Source of the DNA: an uncultured Eubacteriales bacterium
GTDB lineage: Bacteria; Bacillota; Clostridia; Oscillospirales; Oscillospiraceae
Reading direction: 5' to 3'
Assembly (NCBI GenBank): GCA_900547315.1
Contig: URGI01000001.1
Span: 20,316 to 84,315, forward strand
DNA: 64,000 nt
Positions 21,170 to 29,980 of this stretch are shown one piece after another. The stretch's first letter is position 1. Every line of letters starts with the position of its first letter. The position numbers and the translations under genes were made by a program. The notes under the pieces were generated by a model. It searched no databases. It had not been told where the DNA came from and saw only the letters and a program-made list of their open reading frames with translations.

Positions 21170-22327
21170 ATGCGTGAAGTTATTCCTGTAAAATGCTCCA
21201 TCGTCCGCGGCGGCACCAGCAAGGGCATCTTCATTATGGAAAATGAACTGCCCCGTGATCCCGAACTGCGCGACAAGTATATTCTTGAGATATTCGGCAG
21301 CCCCGATGTCCGTCAGATAGACGGTCTCGGCGGTGCGGACGTCCTCACCAGCAAGCTTGCGATAATCGGCCCGTCCAGCAGAGAAGATGCGGACGTCGAT
21401 TATACCTTCGGTCAGGTCAGCTTCGTCGAGCCAAAGATCGACTACAAGTCCAACTGCGGCAACATCTCCGCCGGCGTTGCACCCTTTGCGATAAACAACG
21501 GCATTGTCAAGGCTGTTGAGCCCTACACCACCGTCCGCATCCATCAGGTCAACACCGACACCATCATCAACGCCAAGGTCGAGGTTCGTGACGGCAAGGC
21601 CGCTGTTGACGGCGACTTCCATATCGACGGTGTTCCCACTCCCGGCTCCACGATCGAGCTTGACTTCTCCGACAGCGTCGGCGGCATCACCGGCAAGCTC
21701 CTTCCGACCGATAACGTTGTTGACACCATCGTGACCGACGACGGCAAGAGCTACGAGGTCTCCGTGGTCGACGCGGGCATCCCAACCGTGTTCATTGAGG
21801 CCAAGTCCCTCGACATGAGCGGCATCGAGACTCCCCAGCAGATCGAGGGCAACGCGGCGCTTATGACCAAGATCGAAGAGATCCGCGGCCGCTGCGCGGT
21901 AAAGATGGGCTTCACCGACGATTACAAGAACGCCGTTAAGGATTGCCCCTACGCTCCGTTCTTCGCCATCGTCTCTCCGAGCCAGAGCTACCACACCTTC
22001 GACGGCAAGGACGTCAAGGGTGAGGACATCGACATCGTCAGCCGCCTCGTCTTCATGCAGAAGATGCATAAGACCCACCCCGTGACCGGCACCGTGTGCA
22101 TGTCCACCGCGGCCCGCATCCCCGGCAGCATCGTCAACCGCAATCTCTCCGAGCGCGGCAAGGCCGAGCACCGTATATGGATCGGCCACCCGGCAGGCGT
22201 TATCCCGGCGGTCTCCGTCCTCGACAACGTTGACGGCGAGTACAAGCTCCGCACCGCTGCCATTCTCCGCACCGCACGCGTCATCATGGACGGCACCGTA
22301 TACGTGCGCCGCTCCAGAGTAGAGTAA
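21170..22327 (+). CDS. PrpF/methylitaconate isomerase-family protein
   Basis: 385-residue diaminopimelate-epimerase-fold protein of the PrpF family. Relatives include PrpF (2-methylaconitate isomerase), trans-aconitate isomerase, and 3-methylitaconate delta-isomerase of Eubacterium barkeri nicotinate fermentation (similar length). Landmarks: CSIVRGGTSKGIFI with the first catalytic-side residues, GSPDVRQIDGLGGADVLTSK, YKSNCGNISAGVAPFA with the conserved SNCGN, and MSTAARIPGSIVN. It probably shifts a double bond in an unsaturated di- or tricarboxylate before the hydratase encoded downstream. Good RBS (TTAGGAG). Substrate unproven. Confidence 0.88.
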   Translation: MREVIPVKCSIVRGGTSKGIFIMENELPRDPELRDKYILEIFGSPDVRQIDGLGGADVLTSKLAIIGPSSREDADVDYTFGQVSFVEPKIDYKSNCGNISAGVAPFAINNGIVKAVEPYTTVRIHQVNTDTIINAKVEVRDGKAAVDGDFHIDGVPTPGSTIELDFSDSVGGITGKLLPTDNVVDTIVTDDGKSYEVSVVDAGIPTVFIEAKSLDMSGIETPQQIEGNAALMTKIEEIRGRCAVKMGFTDDYKNAVKDCPYAPFFAIVSPSQSYHTFDGKDVKGEDIDIVSRLVFMQKMHKTHPVTGTVCMSTAARIPGSIVNRNLSERGKAEHRIWIGHPAGVIPAVSVLDNVDGEYKLRTAAILRTARVIMDGTVYVRRSRVE

Positions 22328-22382
22328 GGGCGTTCAGCCAAAAGCTTTCAAATAAAAAAACAAAAAATTTCAGGAGGAAACC

Positions 22383-23771
22383 ATGAGCAAGTATTTAGCA
22401 GAGCAGATTTCTGAAGTAGTTGTCAACACCCATTTTGAGGATCTGCCCCAGTATGCAGTTGACAAAGCAAAGATGCTGACCCTCGACGTTCTGGCCTCTA
22501 TGGTCGGTACCCGCAAGGTCATCTCCAGCGAAATCGCCCGCGATGTAGCGGCAGAGCTCGGCGGCCCGGAAGAGGCTTCCATCGTCGGCTACGGCAAGAA
22601 GGTTGCAGCACCCAACGCTGCATTCGCAAATGCTATCCAGTGCTATGGTCTTGACTTCGTTGATGACCATAATGAATCCAACGCTCACCCCTCTCCCGTT
22701 ACCTACCCCGTCAGCTTCGCACTCGCCGAGCAGCTCAAGCGCTCCGGTAAGGAATTCATCGAAGCCTGCGTTCTCGGTAACGAGATCGTCTGCCGTATGG
22801 GCAGCGCCTACCTCGGCGACATGTACACCCAGGGCTTCCATCCCACCAGCACCTGCGGCACCATGGGCGGTGTTGTCTCCGCTGCAAAGCTGATGAAGCT
22901 CGACGAGCAGAAGGTCTCCTACGCTCAGGGCATCGCCGGCTCCGCCGTTGCGGGTCTGATGGCATGGAACACCCAGGGCTCCTTCACCAAGCGTTACCAG
23001 GCCGGCCGTCCCTCCATGGACGTCATCGTTGCCGCACGCATGGCCGAGAAGGGCTTCAACGGACCTACCGACATCTTCGAGAGCCAGGACGGTCTGCTCC
23101 ACGCATACTCCTACCAAGATCGCTACGACACCAACTGGATCACCAAGGATCTGGGCAAAGAGTGGATATTCGCCACCTCCAGCATCAAGGTTTACCCCTG
23201 CTGCCGTTACTCCGGCGGTCACCTCGACGCCTGCCTTGAGATCGTCCACAAGTATCATCCCGATCCCGCCAAGATCGCAAAGATCCACGTTCGCTCCTCC
23301 CTCCAGACCATGCACCTGCTGGCCGAGCCGCGCAAGTGGCATCCGGAAAACATCGTTGACCTGCAGTTCTCCATGCCTTACCAGGCAGCTGTCGCGTTCC
23401 TCAACGGCAAGTTCACTCCGGACGAGCTGAATGTCGAGTACATCAAGAATCCGCTCATCCAGAAGATGATCGCCAACACCACCGTCGTCTGCGACGATGA
23501 GTTCGAGCGCCGTTATCCTGAGCACTACTCCAGCGCTGTTACCATCACCATGGAAGACGGCACCGAGTACACCGCAGTTGTCGACGATCCTAAGGGCGAC
23601 TGGAGAAATCCCGTTACCTACGAAGATGTCGAGAACAAGTTCCGTTACCTCGCCAATACCGTTTACGCTGATCCCGAGCGCACCGAGAAGATCATTGCTT
23701 TCGTCAAGGATCTTGAGAAGCAGCCCGACATGAGCGTTCTCATGGAGCTTGTAAACGACGAGGCCAAATAA
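22383..23771 (+). CDS. MmgE/PrpD family protein
   Basis: 462 residues. The all-helical N-terminal domain and C-terminal lid of the MmgE/PrpD family are recognisable in DVLASMVGTRKV, the conserved DDHNESNAHPS segment, NEIVCRMGSAYLG, the GFHPTSTCGTMGG signature, and KVYPCCRYSGGHLDA. Family members include 2-methylcitrate dehydratase, cis-aconitate decarboxylase and iminodisuccinate epimerase. All act on branched or substituted di- and tricarboxylates, so the exact reaction here is open. It sits between the PrpF-like isomerase and the aconitase-family hydratase, a sensible place for a lyase or hydratase. RBS CAGGAGG. Confidence 0.9.
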   Translation: MSKYLAEQISEVVVNTHFEDLPQYAVDKAKMLTLDVLASMVGTRKVISSEIARDVAAELGGPEEASIVGYGKKVAAPNAAFANAIQCYGLDFVDDHNESNAHPSPVTYPVSFALAEQLKRSGKEFIEACVLGNEIVCRMGSAYLGDMYTQGFHPTSTCGTMGGVVSAAKLMKLDEQKVSYAQGIAGSAVAGLMAWNTQGSFTKRYQAGRPSMDVIVAARMAEKGFNGPTDIFESQDGLLHAYSYQDRYDTNWITKDLGKEWIFATSSIKVYPCCRYSGGHLDACLEIVHKYHPDPAKIAKIHVRSSLQTMHLLAEPRKWHPENIVDLQFSMPYQAAVAFLNGKFTPDELNVEYIKNPLIQKMIANTTVVCDDEFERRYPEHYSSAVTITMEDGTEYTAVVDDPKGDWRNPVTYEDVENKFRYLANTVYADPERTEKIIAFVKDLEKQPDMSVLMELVNDEAK

Positions 23772-23802
23772 TTAAGCTTCGCAAGTGAGAGGAGATAAAC
23801 AT

Positions 23803-24378
23803 ATGGGCGAAAGAAATGCCGACTCTCGCGGGAAGAAGATAGTTTTCGTATCCAACTGCCTGCTCAACGCCAACAACAAGGTTCAGGAGTTTGCACGCTA
23901 CCCCGGAATGTTTTTCGAGATACTCACCACGCTCAACAGGTATGGCATCGGCGTCGAGCAGATGCCATGCCCGGAGACGCTGTACGCCGGAAACCAGCGC
24001 TGGTGGCACTCCCGCAATCTTTACGATAATGCGGGCTTCAGAAGATTCTGCCGCGAGCTTGCCGAGCGGACGGTCGACTACATCGAGAACTACGGCATAG
24101 TAGGCTATCAGGTGGTCGGTATTCTGGTCTGCGACGGGTCCCCGACCTGCGGCTACTCCATCTCCAGCTATTACGAAAACGGCGGCGGTCATCCTGCCGA
24201 GCCGGTACGCAGCTTTAAAGAGCGCCCCGGCATATATACGGAGGAATTGCTCAAGGCGGTCGAGGCGCGGGGCGTGAAGCTCCCGCCGATATACGGCCTG
24301 CCGGTGGACGACAGAGATCGCACCAACGAGCAGATAATCGCCGATTTTGACAGTTTCATTAATTCCAATCTCACCTAA
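23803..24378 (+). CDS. TudS-related putative desulfidase (DUF523-like)
   Basis: 191 residues. The family relates to TudS, a thiouracil desulfidase whose three cysteines hold a 4Fe-4S cluster with a free iron site that takes sulfur. Matching cysteines are seen at Cys19 (VSNCLLNANNK), Cys56 (QMPCPETL) and Cys116 (DGSPTCGYS), with an additional Cys110. It resembles the TudS-related subgroup that has a longer aromatic central part (NQRWWHSRNLYDN). The start at 23803 has AGAGGAGA upstream. Its presence in a pyrimidine/hydantoin-like cluster suggests removal of sulfur from a thio-substrate (inference). Confidence 0.78.
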   Translation: MGERNADSRGKKIVFVSNCLLNANNKVQEFARYPGMFFEILTTLNRYGIGVEQMPCPETLYAGNQRWWHSRNLYDNAGFRRFCRELAERTVDYIENYGIVGYQVVGILVCDGSPTCGYSISSYYENGGGHPAEPVRSFKERPGIYTEELLKAVEARGVKLPPIYGLPVDDRDRTNEQIIADFDSFINSNLT

Positions 24379-24386
24379 TTTATATC

Positions 24387-24423
24387 GCGCTCGCTCCGGC
24401 TCCCCCCTTGCCGGAGTGAGCGC
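24387..24423 (+). repeat. Intra-operon hairpin
   Basis: 14-bp stem (24387-24400 with 24410-24423; one wobble) between the TudS-related gene and the hydratase large-subunit gene. There is no T tract, so it is more likely an RNA-stability or partial-termination element than an operon end. Confidence 0.55.
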
Positions 24424-24493
24424 ACCTCCCCCTGCTTCTGGCTCATAGTGAGCATAGATTTATTTAGAAAAACAGAGAAGGGTTGTATTTACT

Positions 24494-25756
24494 ATGGGAA
24501 TGACATTTGCACAGAAAGCTCTGGCAAGAGCCGCAGGCAAAGATTATGTTGATATAGGCGAAATCGTCATGGCGAACGTCGACGTGGCCATGATGGACGA
24601 TATACTCGGCCCCAGAATCGAGATCGCAGCCGGTTTGAAAGAACTGGGCGTTGACGTCTGGGACAAGTCCAAGGTCGTTGTCATAAGCGACCACTACACT
24701 CCTCCCTGCGAGATAAAGCAGGCTGAGGCCGTCCGCTTCACGCGCGACTGGTCCGAGGAGCACGAGGTGTCCTACTACGAGTACGCAGGACCGTGTCATC
24801 AGGTTCTGGCCGAGCGCTGCTATGACCAGCCCGGCACCCTCGTCGTCGGCACCGACTCCCACACCTGCATGGCAGGCGCTTTCGGCGCGTTCGGCACCGG
24901 CATCGGCTCTACCGAGATGCTCGGCGTCGTCGCCACCGGCCAGATCTGGCTCAAGGTTCCCGAAAGCTTCCGCATTGAATGGAAAAACAAGCTCCCCGCG
25001 GGCGTATTTGCCAAGGACATGGTTCTCTATGACTGCGGCAAGATCGGCCACTCCGGAGCCACATATAAAGCACTTGAGTACTGCGGCGATATGATAAGCG
25101 CCCTGTCAATGGACGAGCGCATGGCCATCTCCAACATGGCCGTTGAGATGGGCGCGAAGGCCGGCTACATCCCGGCCGACGAAAAGACCCTCGAATACAT
25201 CAAGGCGCACGGCGAGCTCAAGAACTACGCGATGCTCTATCCCGACGCGGACGCCGTCTACGAGCGCAACTACGTGAACGACGCGGCGGCGCTTGTACCG
25301 CAGGTCGCCTGCCCGCACCACGTCGACAATGTCCACCCCGTCACCGAGGTGGAGGGCACCAAGCTCACCCAGGTCTACATCGGCTCCTGCACCGGCGGCA
25401 GAATTTCCGACCTGCGCACCGCAGCAAAGGTGCTCAAGGACAGGAAAGCGGCTCCCGGAATGCGCTTCCTCGTCTCCCCGGCCTCCAGAGAGGTCTACAA
25501 GATGGCGCTTAACGAAGGCATACTCGATATCCTCACCGACGCCGGCGCGGTCATCGTCGCCCCGTCCTGCGGACTCTGCCTCGGCGCGCACACCGGCATA
25601 CTCGCAGCCGGCGAGAGCTGCATCTCCACCAGCAACCGCAACTTTATCGGACGTATGGGCAGCAAGAATGCGAACGTCTACCTCGGCTCTGCGGCAACCG
25701 TCGCAGCTTCCGCGATAGAGGGACGTATAGCCGATCCAAGAAAGTATTTTGAATAA
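24494..25756 (+). CDS. Aconitase-family hydratase, large subunit (LeuC/DmdA-like)
   Basis: 420 residues, large subunit of a two-subunit 4Fe-4S hydro-lyase. Cluster ligands are at Cys299 (IGSCTGG), Cys359 and Cys362 (SCGLCLG). Substrate-site segments are VVGTDSHTCMAGAFGAFGTG (quoted in part) and SNRNFIGRMG. The size and two-gene form match isopropylmalate isomerase, homoaconitase and dimethylmaleate hydratase. No leuA/leuB is nearby, so leucine synthesis is unlikely. Next to a PrpF/methylitaconate-isomerase homologue, hydration of a methylated maleate or aconitate is the natural reading. The small subunit follows 18 nt later. Confidence 0.9.
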   Translation: MGMTFAQKALARAAGKDYVDIGEIVMANVDVAMMDDILGPRIEIAAGLKELGVDVWDKSKVVVISDHYTPPCEIKQAEAVRFTRDWSEEHEVSYYEYAGPCHQVLAERCYDQPGTLVVGTDSHTCMAGAFGAFGTGIGSTEMLGVVATGQIWLKVPESFRIEWKNKLPAGVFAKDMVLYDCGKIGHSGATYKALEYCGDMISALSMDERMAISNMAVEMGAKAGYIPADEKTLEYIKAHGELKNYAMLYPDADAVYERNYVNDAAALVPQVACPHHVDNVHPVTEVEGTKLTQVYIGSCTGGRISDLRTAAKVLKDRKAAPGMRFLVSPASREVYKMALNEGILDILTDAGAVIVAPSCGLCLGAHTGILAAGESCISTSNRNFIGRMGSKNANVYLGSAATVAASAIEGRIADPRKYFE

Positions 25757-25774
25757 TCGGGAGGGAGAATAAAA

Positions 25775-26269
25775 ATGGATTCTGTAATCACCGGAAAGGT
25801 ATGGAAATTCGGAGATGACATCAATACCGACATAATATCTCCCGCCGAATACATGGACGCCAGCTACGGGGTTATCGGTAAGCACGCGATGGAGCGCGCG
25901 TTCCCCGGCTTCGCGGATGCTATTGCACGGGGTGATATAATCGTTGCAGGTAAAAACTTCGGCTCCGGCTCCAGCCGCGAGACAGCGCAGATCGCTCTCA
26001 TTTACGCGGGCGTCGGCGCGGTCATTGCGAAGGACTTCGCCCGTATCTTCTTCAGAAACTGCATTAACGTCGGCCTGCCCGTTGTCAACTTTGCGGACAC
26101 CGACAAGCTCAATCAGGGCGATGAGATACGCGTCAACTTCCTCTCCGGCGTGATCGAGGATCTCACCACCGGCGAGACCTATCACGGCAGCCGTCTGCCT
26201 GAAAACGTGCTTGCAATCGTGCAGGACGGCGGACTGAAGGAGCACCTGAAGAAAAGCCTCAAAAAATAA
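25775..26269 (+). CDS. Aconitase-family hydratase, small subunit (LeuD/DmdB-like)
   Basis: 164-residue swivelling domain that completes the active site of the preceding subunit. Visible: the specificity loop NTDIISPAEYM (residues 17-27), the phosphate/carboxylate loop KNFGSGSSRE (60-69), and the C-terminal core GAVIAKDFARIFFRNCIN. The loop reads AEYM at the position where isopropylmalate and homoaconitate enzymes carry their discriminating residues, so its substrate cannot be read off directly. RBS GGGAGGG. Confidence 0.9.
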   Translation: MDSVITGKVWKFGDDINTDIISPAEYMDASYGVIGKHAMERAFPGFADAIARGDIIVAGKNFGSGSSRETAQIALIYAGVGAVIAKDFARIFFRNCINVGLPVVNFADTDKLNQGDEIRVNFLSGVIEDLTTGETYHGSRLPENVLAIVQDGGLKEHLKKSLKK

Positions 26270-26305
26270 GTAAAAACTTATATATATTTTCACGGAGGTA
26301 AAACA

Positions 26306-27496
26306 ATGGCAACACTGAAGACAACCTTTGCCGGAGTTTCCATGCCGAACCCGTTCATGCTCGCATCCGCGCCTCCCACGACCAACTGTGAGATGGTAGC
26401 CCGCAGCTTTGACGCCGGCTGGGGCGGCGCCGTGCTCAAGACCATGGCATATGATCTGAGAATGGCACGCAATGTAAACCCGCGCATAGCGGCCTATAAG
26501 GTTGGCAAGTCCATCCACGGCTTTACTAACTTCGAGCTCGGCAGCCCGAAGCCCATCTCCAAGTGGCTTGAGGACGCGCGCTGGCTGAAGGAACGCTTCC
26601 CCGAACACGCCGTGTTCGTCAGCCTTCTGCACACGGAAGGTCTCGTCGAGGAACAGTGGCGCGAAGTGACCAGAATGTTCAACGATGCCGGTATCGACGG
26701 CTTCGAGCTGAACTTCTCATGCTCCCACGGTATGGCGGAAGCGGGCGGCGGCGCTCAGGTCGGCGGCAACGAGGAGGCTATAAAGATGGTCACCAACTGG
26801 GTCAGATCCGAAACCAATCTCCCGGTTATGCCAAAGCTTCCCGCAATGGTTCCCAACATCGGCAGCAAGGCTCGCGCGGCTGAGGAAGCCGGCGCAGACG
26901 CCATAGCAACGATAAACACCCTCAATTCCATTCCCGGAATCGACATCTATAATTTCGTCCCGTATCCCACGGTCGACGGCAAGAGCGCATTTTCCGGCAT
27001 GAGCGGCCGCGCGATAAAGCCCATCGCTCTGCGCACCGTCGCTCAGGTCGCCAAGGCCGTCAACATCCCGGTCTCCGGTATCGGCGGCATATACACATGG
27101 CAGGATGCGGTAGAGTTCATCCTCGCGGGCGCGTCCTCTCTGCAGGTCTGTTCCGCGGTCATGGAGAACGGCTACAAGTGCGTCGAGGCGATGAACAAGG
27201 GTCTCCTTAAGTATATGGAGGAGATGGGCTTTGAGACGATAAGCGACTTCGTCGGCAAGGCGCTGCCCAACATTACCGCGCACAACAATCTTTCTAGAAC
27301 CTATAAGCTCCACGCCGAGTGCGACGAGACCAAGTGCATCGGCTGCTCCCGCTGCGTGGCGGTCTGCAGCGACAGCGCTTACAGCGCAATCAGCATGGAC
27401 GGCAAGCACGCTTCCGTTGACGCGGCGAAGTGCGACGGCTGCGGCCTGTGCACTCAGGTCTGCCCGGCCGGAGCGCTCAGCATGAAGGTCAGATAA
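26306..27496 (+). CDS. preA: PreA-like dihydropyrimidine dehydrogenase subunit with 2x[4Fe-4S]
   Basis: 396 residues: an FMN-binding TIM barrel of the dihydroorotate/dihydropyrimidine dehydrogenase family, then a ferredoxin domain. Barrel landmarks: PNPFMLASAPPTTN, DGFELNFSCSHGMAE, MPKLPAMVPNI, NTLNSIPGID, SGIGGIYTWQDAVEFILAGAS. Cluster ligands are Cys344/347/350/354 and Cys376/379/382/386. In E. coli PreA works with PreT to reduce uracil and thymine; no preT-like gene is in this cluster, so electrons may come directly from ferredoxin or a partner elsewhere. The active-site loop (AGGGAQVGGN) differs from the Cys-bearing loop of mammalian enzymes. Predicted role: reduce the C=C of a pyrimidine-type ring. 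Confidence 0.88.
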   Translation: MATLKTTFAGVSMPNPFMLASAPPTTNCEMVARSFDAGWGGAVLKTMAYDLRMARNVNPRIAAYKVGKSIHGFTNFELGSPKPISKWLEDARWLKERFPEHAVFVSLLHTEGLVEEQWREVTRMFNDAGIDGFELNFSCSHGMAEAGGGAQVGGNEEAIKMVTNWVRSETNLPVMPKLPAMVPNIGSKARAAEEAGADAIATINTLNSIPGIDIYNFVPYPTVDGKSAFSGMSGRAIKPIALRTVAQVAKAVNIPVSGIGGIYTWQDAVEFILAGASSLQVCSAVMENGYKCVEAMNKGLLKYMEEMGFETISDFVGKALPNITAHNNLSRTYKLHAECDETKCIGCSRCVAVCSDSAYSAISMDGKHASVDAAKCDGCGLCTQVCPAGALSMKVR

Positions 27497-27517
27497 ACAG
27501 CAGGGGAGGCTGAGACA

Positions 27518-28903
27518 GTGAACGATATCAACATTATAAACGGTACGATTGTTCGCCCTGAGGGCTGCGAGAAGGCCGATATCGGCATTCGCGGCGGAAA
27601 GATAGTCTCAGTGAACAAGCCCGGCAGCCTGACCGAAGCGGCTGAAAAAACGATAGATGCAAGCGGCCTGTATGTGTTTCCGGGGATGATAGATACCCAT
27701 GTGCACATCCGCGGCGGTATCCTCTCCCACCGTGAGAGCTTTGCCTCCGGCACTCAGGCTGCCGCATCCGGCGGCATCACTACGATCATGGAGATGCCGA
27801 TAGCGAACCCGCCCGCCTCCACGCCGGAAGCCTTCGATGCGCGGCGCAAGGAAATAGGCGAGCAGGCATATGTCGACTTCTGCATGTACGGCGGCGCCGG
27901 AAGCGATAACCTCGACCAGATAGAGCTGCTGACGAGCCACGGCGCGGCGGCATATAAGACCTTCCTGATGCCTCCCGTGCCCGGCCGCGAGAAGGAATTT
28001 TACGGCCTTTGCAGCGAGACTACAGAACAGCTCACGGAGGTCATGGAGCGCGTGGCCGCGGTCGGCGGCGTGCTCTGCTGCCACAGCGAGCTGAACGAAT
28101 ACGTTGCTCCCTATGCCGCAAAGCTTATGGCCGAAGGCCGCAACGGCGTAAAGGCATGGGGCGAGTCGAGACCGATCGAGGCTGAGACGGAAGCCGTAAA
28201 GCGCGTCATTGCCGCCGCCGAAAAGACCGGCTGCAAGGCAGTTATCTGCCATGTCAGCGCACCGGAGACGGTCGAGCTTATCCAGCAGGCGAAGAAGCGC
28301 GGCGTGGATATACACGGCGAGACCTGCCCGCAGTACATCCTGTATAACTGCGAGAATGCGGAAGCCGCCGGTGTGTTTGCCCGCATGAAGCCGCCGCTCC
28401 GCACTCCGGAGACCATGGAGAAGCTCATGCAGTGCTACGCCGACGGGCTCCTTGAGATAACCGGCAGCGACCATGCGCCGTACACCTACGAGGAGAAGAC
28501 CCGCAGCGGCGAAGATATATGGCATTGCTTCGACGGACTTCCCGGCCTTGAGCTGAGCCTGCGCCTTCTGCTGAACGCGGCATCCGACGGCAGACTCACC
28601 TATGAGGAGATCGCCTGCAACACGGCCGAGAACCCCGCTGCGCTGTTTGGTATCGACGGCGCGAAGGGCAGGATCGAAGCCGGACGCGACGCCGACCTTG
28701 TGCTCGTAGAGCGACTGGACAAGCCGGAGACGCTGCATAAAGAGCAGCTCGTCACGAAGAGCCGCGAGAGCGCGGTGCTCTACGACGGCACGCAGATGAC
28801 CCACCGCATCAAAGAAACCCTCGTGAGAGGAATCACCGTCTTCAAAGACGGCACCATTACCGTAAGCCATGGCTTCGGCCAGCTTATTATACCAAAATCC
28901 TAA
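27518..28903 (+). CDS. Cyclic amidohydrolase (allantoinase/dihydropyrimidinase-like)
   Basis: 461 residues, binuclear-metal TIM-barrel amidohydrolase that opens cyclic ureides. Metal ligands: His61 and His63 (DTHVHI), the carboxylated lysine Lys147 (AAYKTFL), His189 (CCHSEL), His245 (ICHVSAPE) and Asp318 (GSDHAPY). The N-terminal beta-sandwich and ASGGITTIMEMPIANPPAS stretch look closest to allantoinase and dihydropyrimidinase, but I cannot separate these from dihydroorotase or hydantoinase. The start is GTG at 27518 with GGGGAGG upstream. It follows the PreA-like gene, as expected if it hydrolyses the reduced ring to an N-carbamoyl acid. Confidence 0.9.
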   Translation: MNDINIINGTIVRPEGCEKADIGIRGGKIVSVNKPGSLTEAAEKTIDASGLYVFPGMIDTHVHIRGGILSHRESFASGTQAAASGGITTIMEMPIANPPASTPEAFDARRKEIGEQAYVDFCMYGGAGSDNLDQIELLTSHGAAAYKTFLMPPVPGREKEFYGLCSETTEQLTEVMERVAAVGGVLCCHSELNEYVAPYAAKLMAEGRNGVKAWGESRPIEAETEAVKRVIAAAEKTGCKAVICHVSAPETVELIQQAKKRGVDIHGETCPQYILYNCENAEAAGVFARMKPPLRTPETMEKLMQCYADGLLEITGSDHAPYTYEEKTRSGEDIWHCFDGLPGLELSLRLLLNAASDGRLTYEEIACNTAENPAALFGIDGAKGRIEAGRDADLVLVERLDKPETLHKEQLVTKSRESAVLYDGTQMTHRIKETLVRGITVFKDGTITVSHGFGQLIIPKS

Positions 28904-28926
28904 ATCAACAAAAAAGGAGAACTACT

Positions 28927-29913
28927 ATGAGAACAGACATGCGCGGAAGAGATTTTGTTACCCTTCAGGACTTCACCGGTGAAGAGATCCAGACCATTCT
29001 GGACGTAGCTTTCCAGCTGAAGCGCGAGAACGCTATCGGTCAGGCTCACGAGCTGCTCAAGAACAAGACCCTCGGTATGCTCTTTGCACAGCCCTCCACC
29101 CGTACCCGCGTCTCCTTTGAGACTGGTATGACTCAGCTTGGCGGCCACGCTCAGTATTACAGCGAGGACTCCATGCAGCGCAAGAATAAGGAAACTTGGG
29201 CCGACACCGGTCTGGTTCTTTCCCGTTACCTCAACGCTCTGATGGTTCGTCTGTACGACCTTGAGGAGTACGGCATGGCTCGTGACATCATGAACGAGAT
29301 CCGCAAGAACACCACTATCCCCGTCATCAACGGCCTCGACGACAAAGAGCATCCCTGCCAGTGCATGGGCGACCTGATGGTCATTCAGGAGAAGCTCGGC
29401 GCAGGCTGGAAGAAGAAAAAGATCGTTATGAGCTGGGCATACTCCGACCGCGTCAAGTCCCCCGGCGTTCCTCAGGCAATGCTGACCGCATGCAGCCTGC
29501 TCGGCGCAGACATCACCCTCGCTTACCCGAAGGGATACGAACTTGACGACCAGTACATGGAGTTCGCTCAGAACGCCGCAAAGTCCTCCGGCTCCGTCAT
29601 CAGCGTTACCAACGACATCTACGAAGCCTGCACCGGCGCAGACGTCATCTACGCAAAGAGCTGGGGCAGCACCCACGGTATGCCCAAGGACGAGGATAAG
29701 GAGTACCGCAAGCAGTTCGCCAAGGATTGGTGCATCTCCGACAAGCACTTCGAGCTTGCAAATCCTGTTTCCTACTACATGCATCCGCTGCCCGCAGCAC
29801 GCCACGAGGAAGTCACCGACGAAGTCATCGACGGACCGCACTCCATCGTTTACGATCAGGCCGAGAACCGTCTGCACGCTCAGAAGGCAGTCCTCGCTCT
29901 GCTCATGAAGTAA
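28927..29913 (+). CDS. Carbamoyltransferase, knotted YgeW-like
   Basis: 328-residue member of the aspartate/ornithine carbamoyltransferase superfamily. The carbamoyl-phosphate motif STRTR is at 57-61 and HPCQCMGD at 142-149. The second-substrate region reads MSWAYSDRVKSPGVPQ (quoted in part), like the knotted enzymes (YgeW, acetylornithine carbamoyltransferase), and it lacks the DxxxSMG motif of ornithine transcarbamoylase. YgeW-type genes occur with carbamate kinase and hydantoinase homologues in E. coli. Running in reverse it would convert the N-carbamoyl product of the amidohydrolase to carbamoyl phosphate for the carbamate kinase (inference). RBS AAAAGGAG. Confidence 0.87.
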   Translation: MRTDMRGRDFVTLQDFTGEEIQTILDVAFQLKRENAIGQAHELLKNKTLGMLFAQPSTRTRVSFETGMTQLGGHAQYYSEDSMQRKNKETWADTGLVLSRYLNALMVRLYDLEEYGMARDIMNEIRKNTTIPVINGLDDKEHPCQCMGDLMVIQEKLGAGWKKKKIVMSWAYSDRVKSPGVPQAMLTACSLLGADITLAYPKGYELDDQYMEFAQNAAKSSGSVISVTNDIYEACTGADVIYAKSWGSTHGMPKDEDKEYRKQFAKDWCISDKHFELANPVSYYMHPLPAARHEEVTDEVIDGPHSIVYDQAENRLHAQKAVLALLMK

Positions 29914-29980
29914 GAATTTAATAAGAAGTAACATAAACAAAAGCAAGATCAGACGATTCCCACTCTGCGAATGAAATAAT

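Noticed and set aside
24494..26269. Leucine biosynthesis genes leuCD
   Set aside because: No leuA or leuB nearby, and the context is catabolic with a methylitaconate-isomerase homologue; the family cannot be resolved to isopropylmalate isomerase.
28927..29913. Ornithine carbamoyltransferase (argF)
   Set aside because: Lacks the DxxxSMG ornithine motif and has the SWAYS/VPQ features of the knotted subfamily; no arginine genes nearby.
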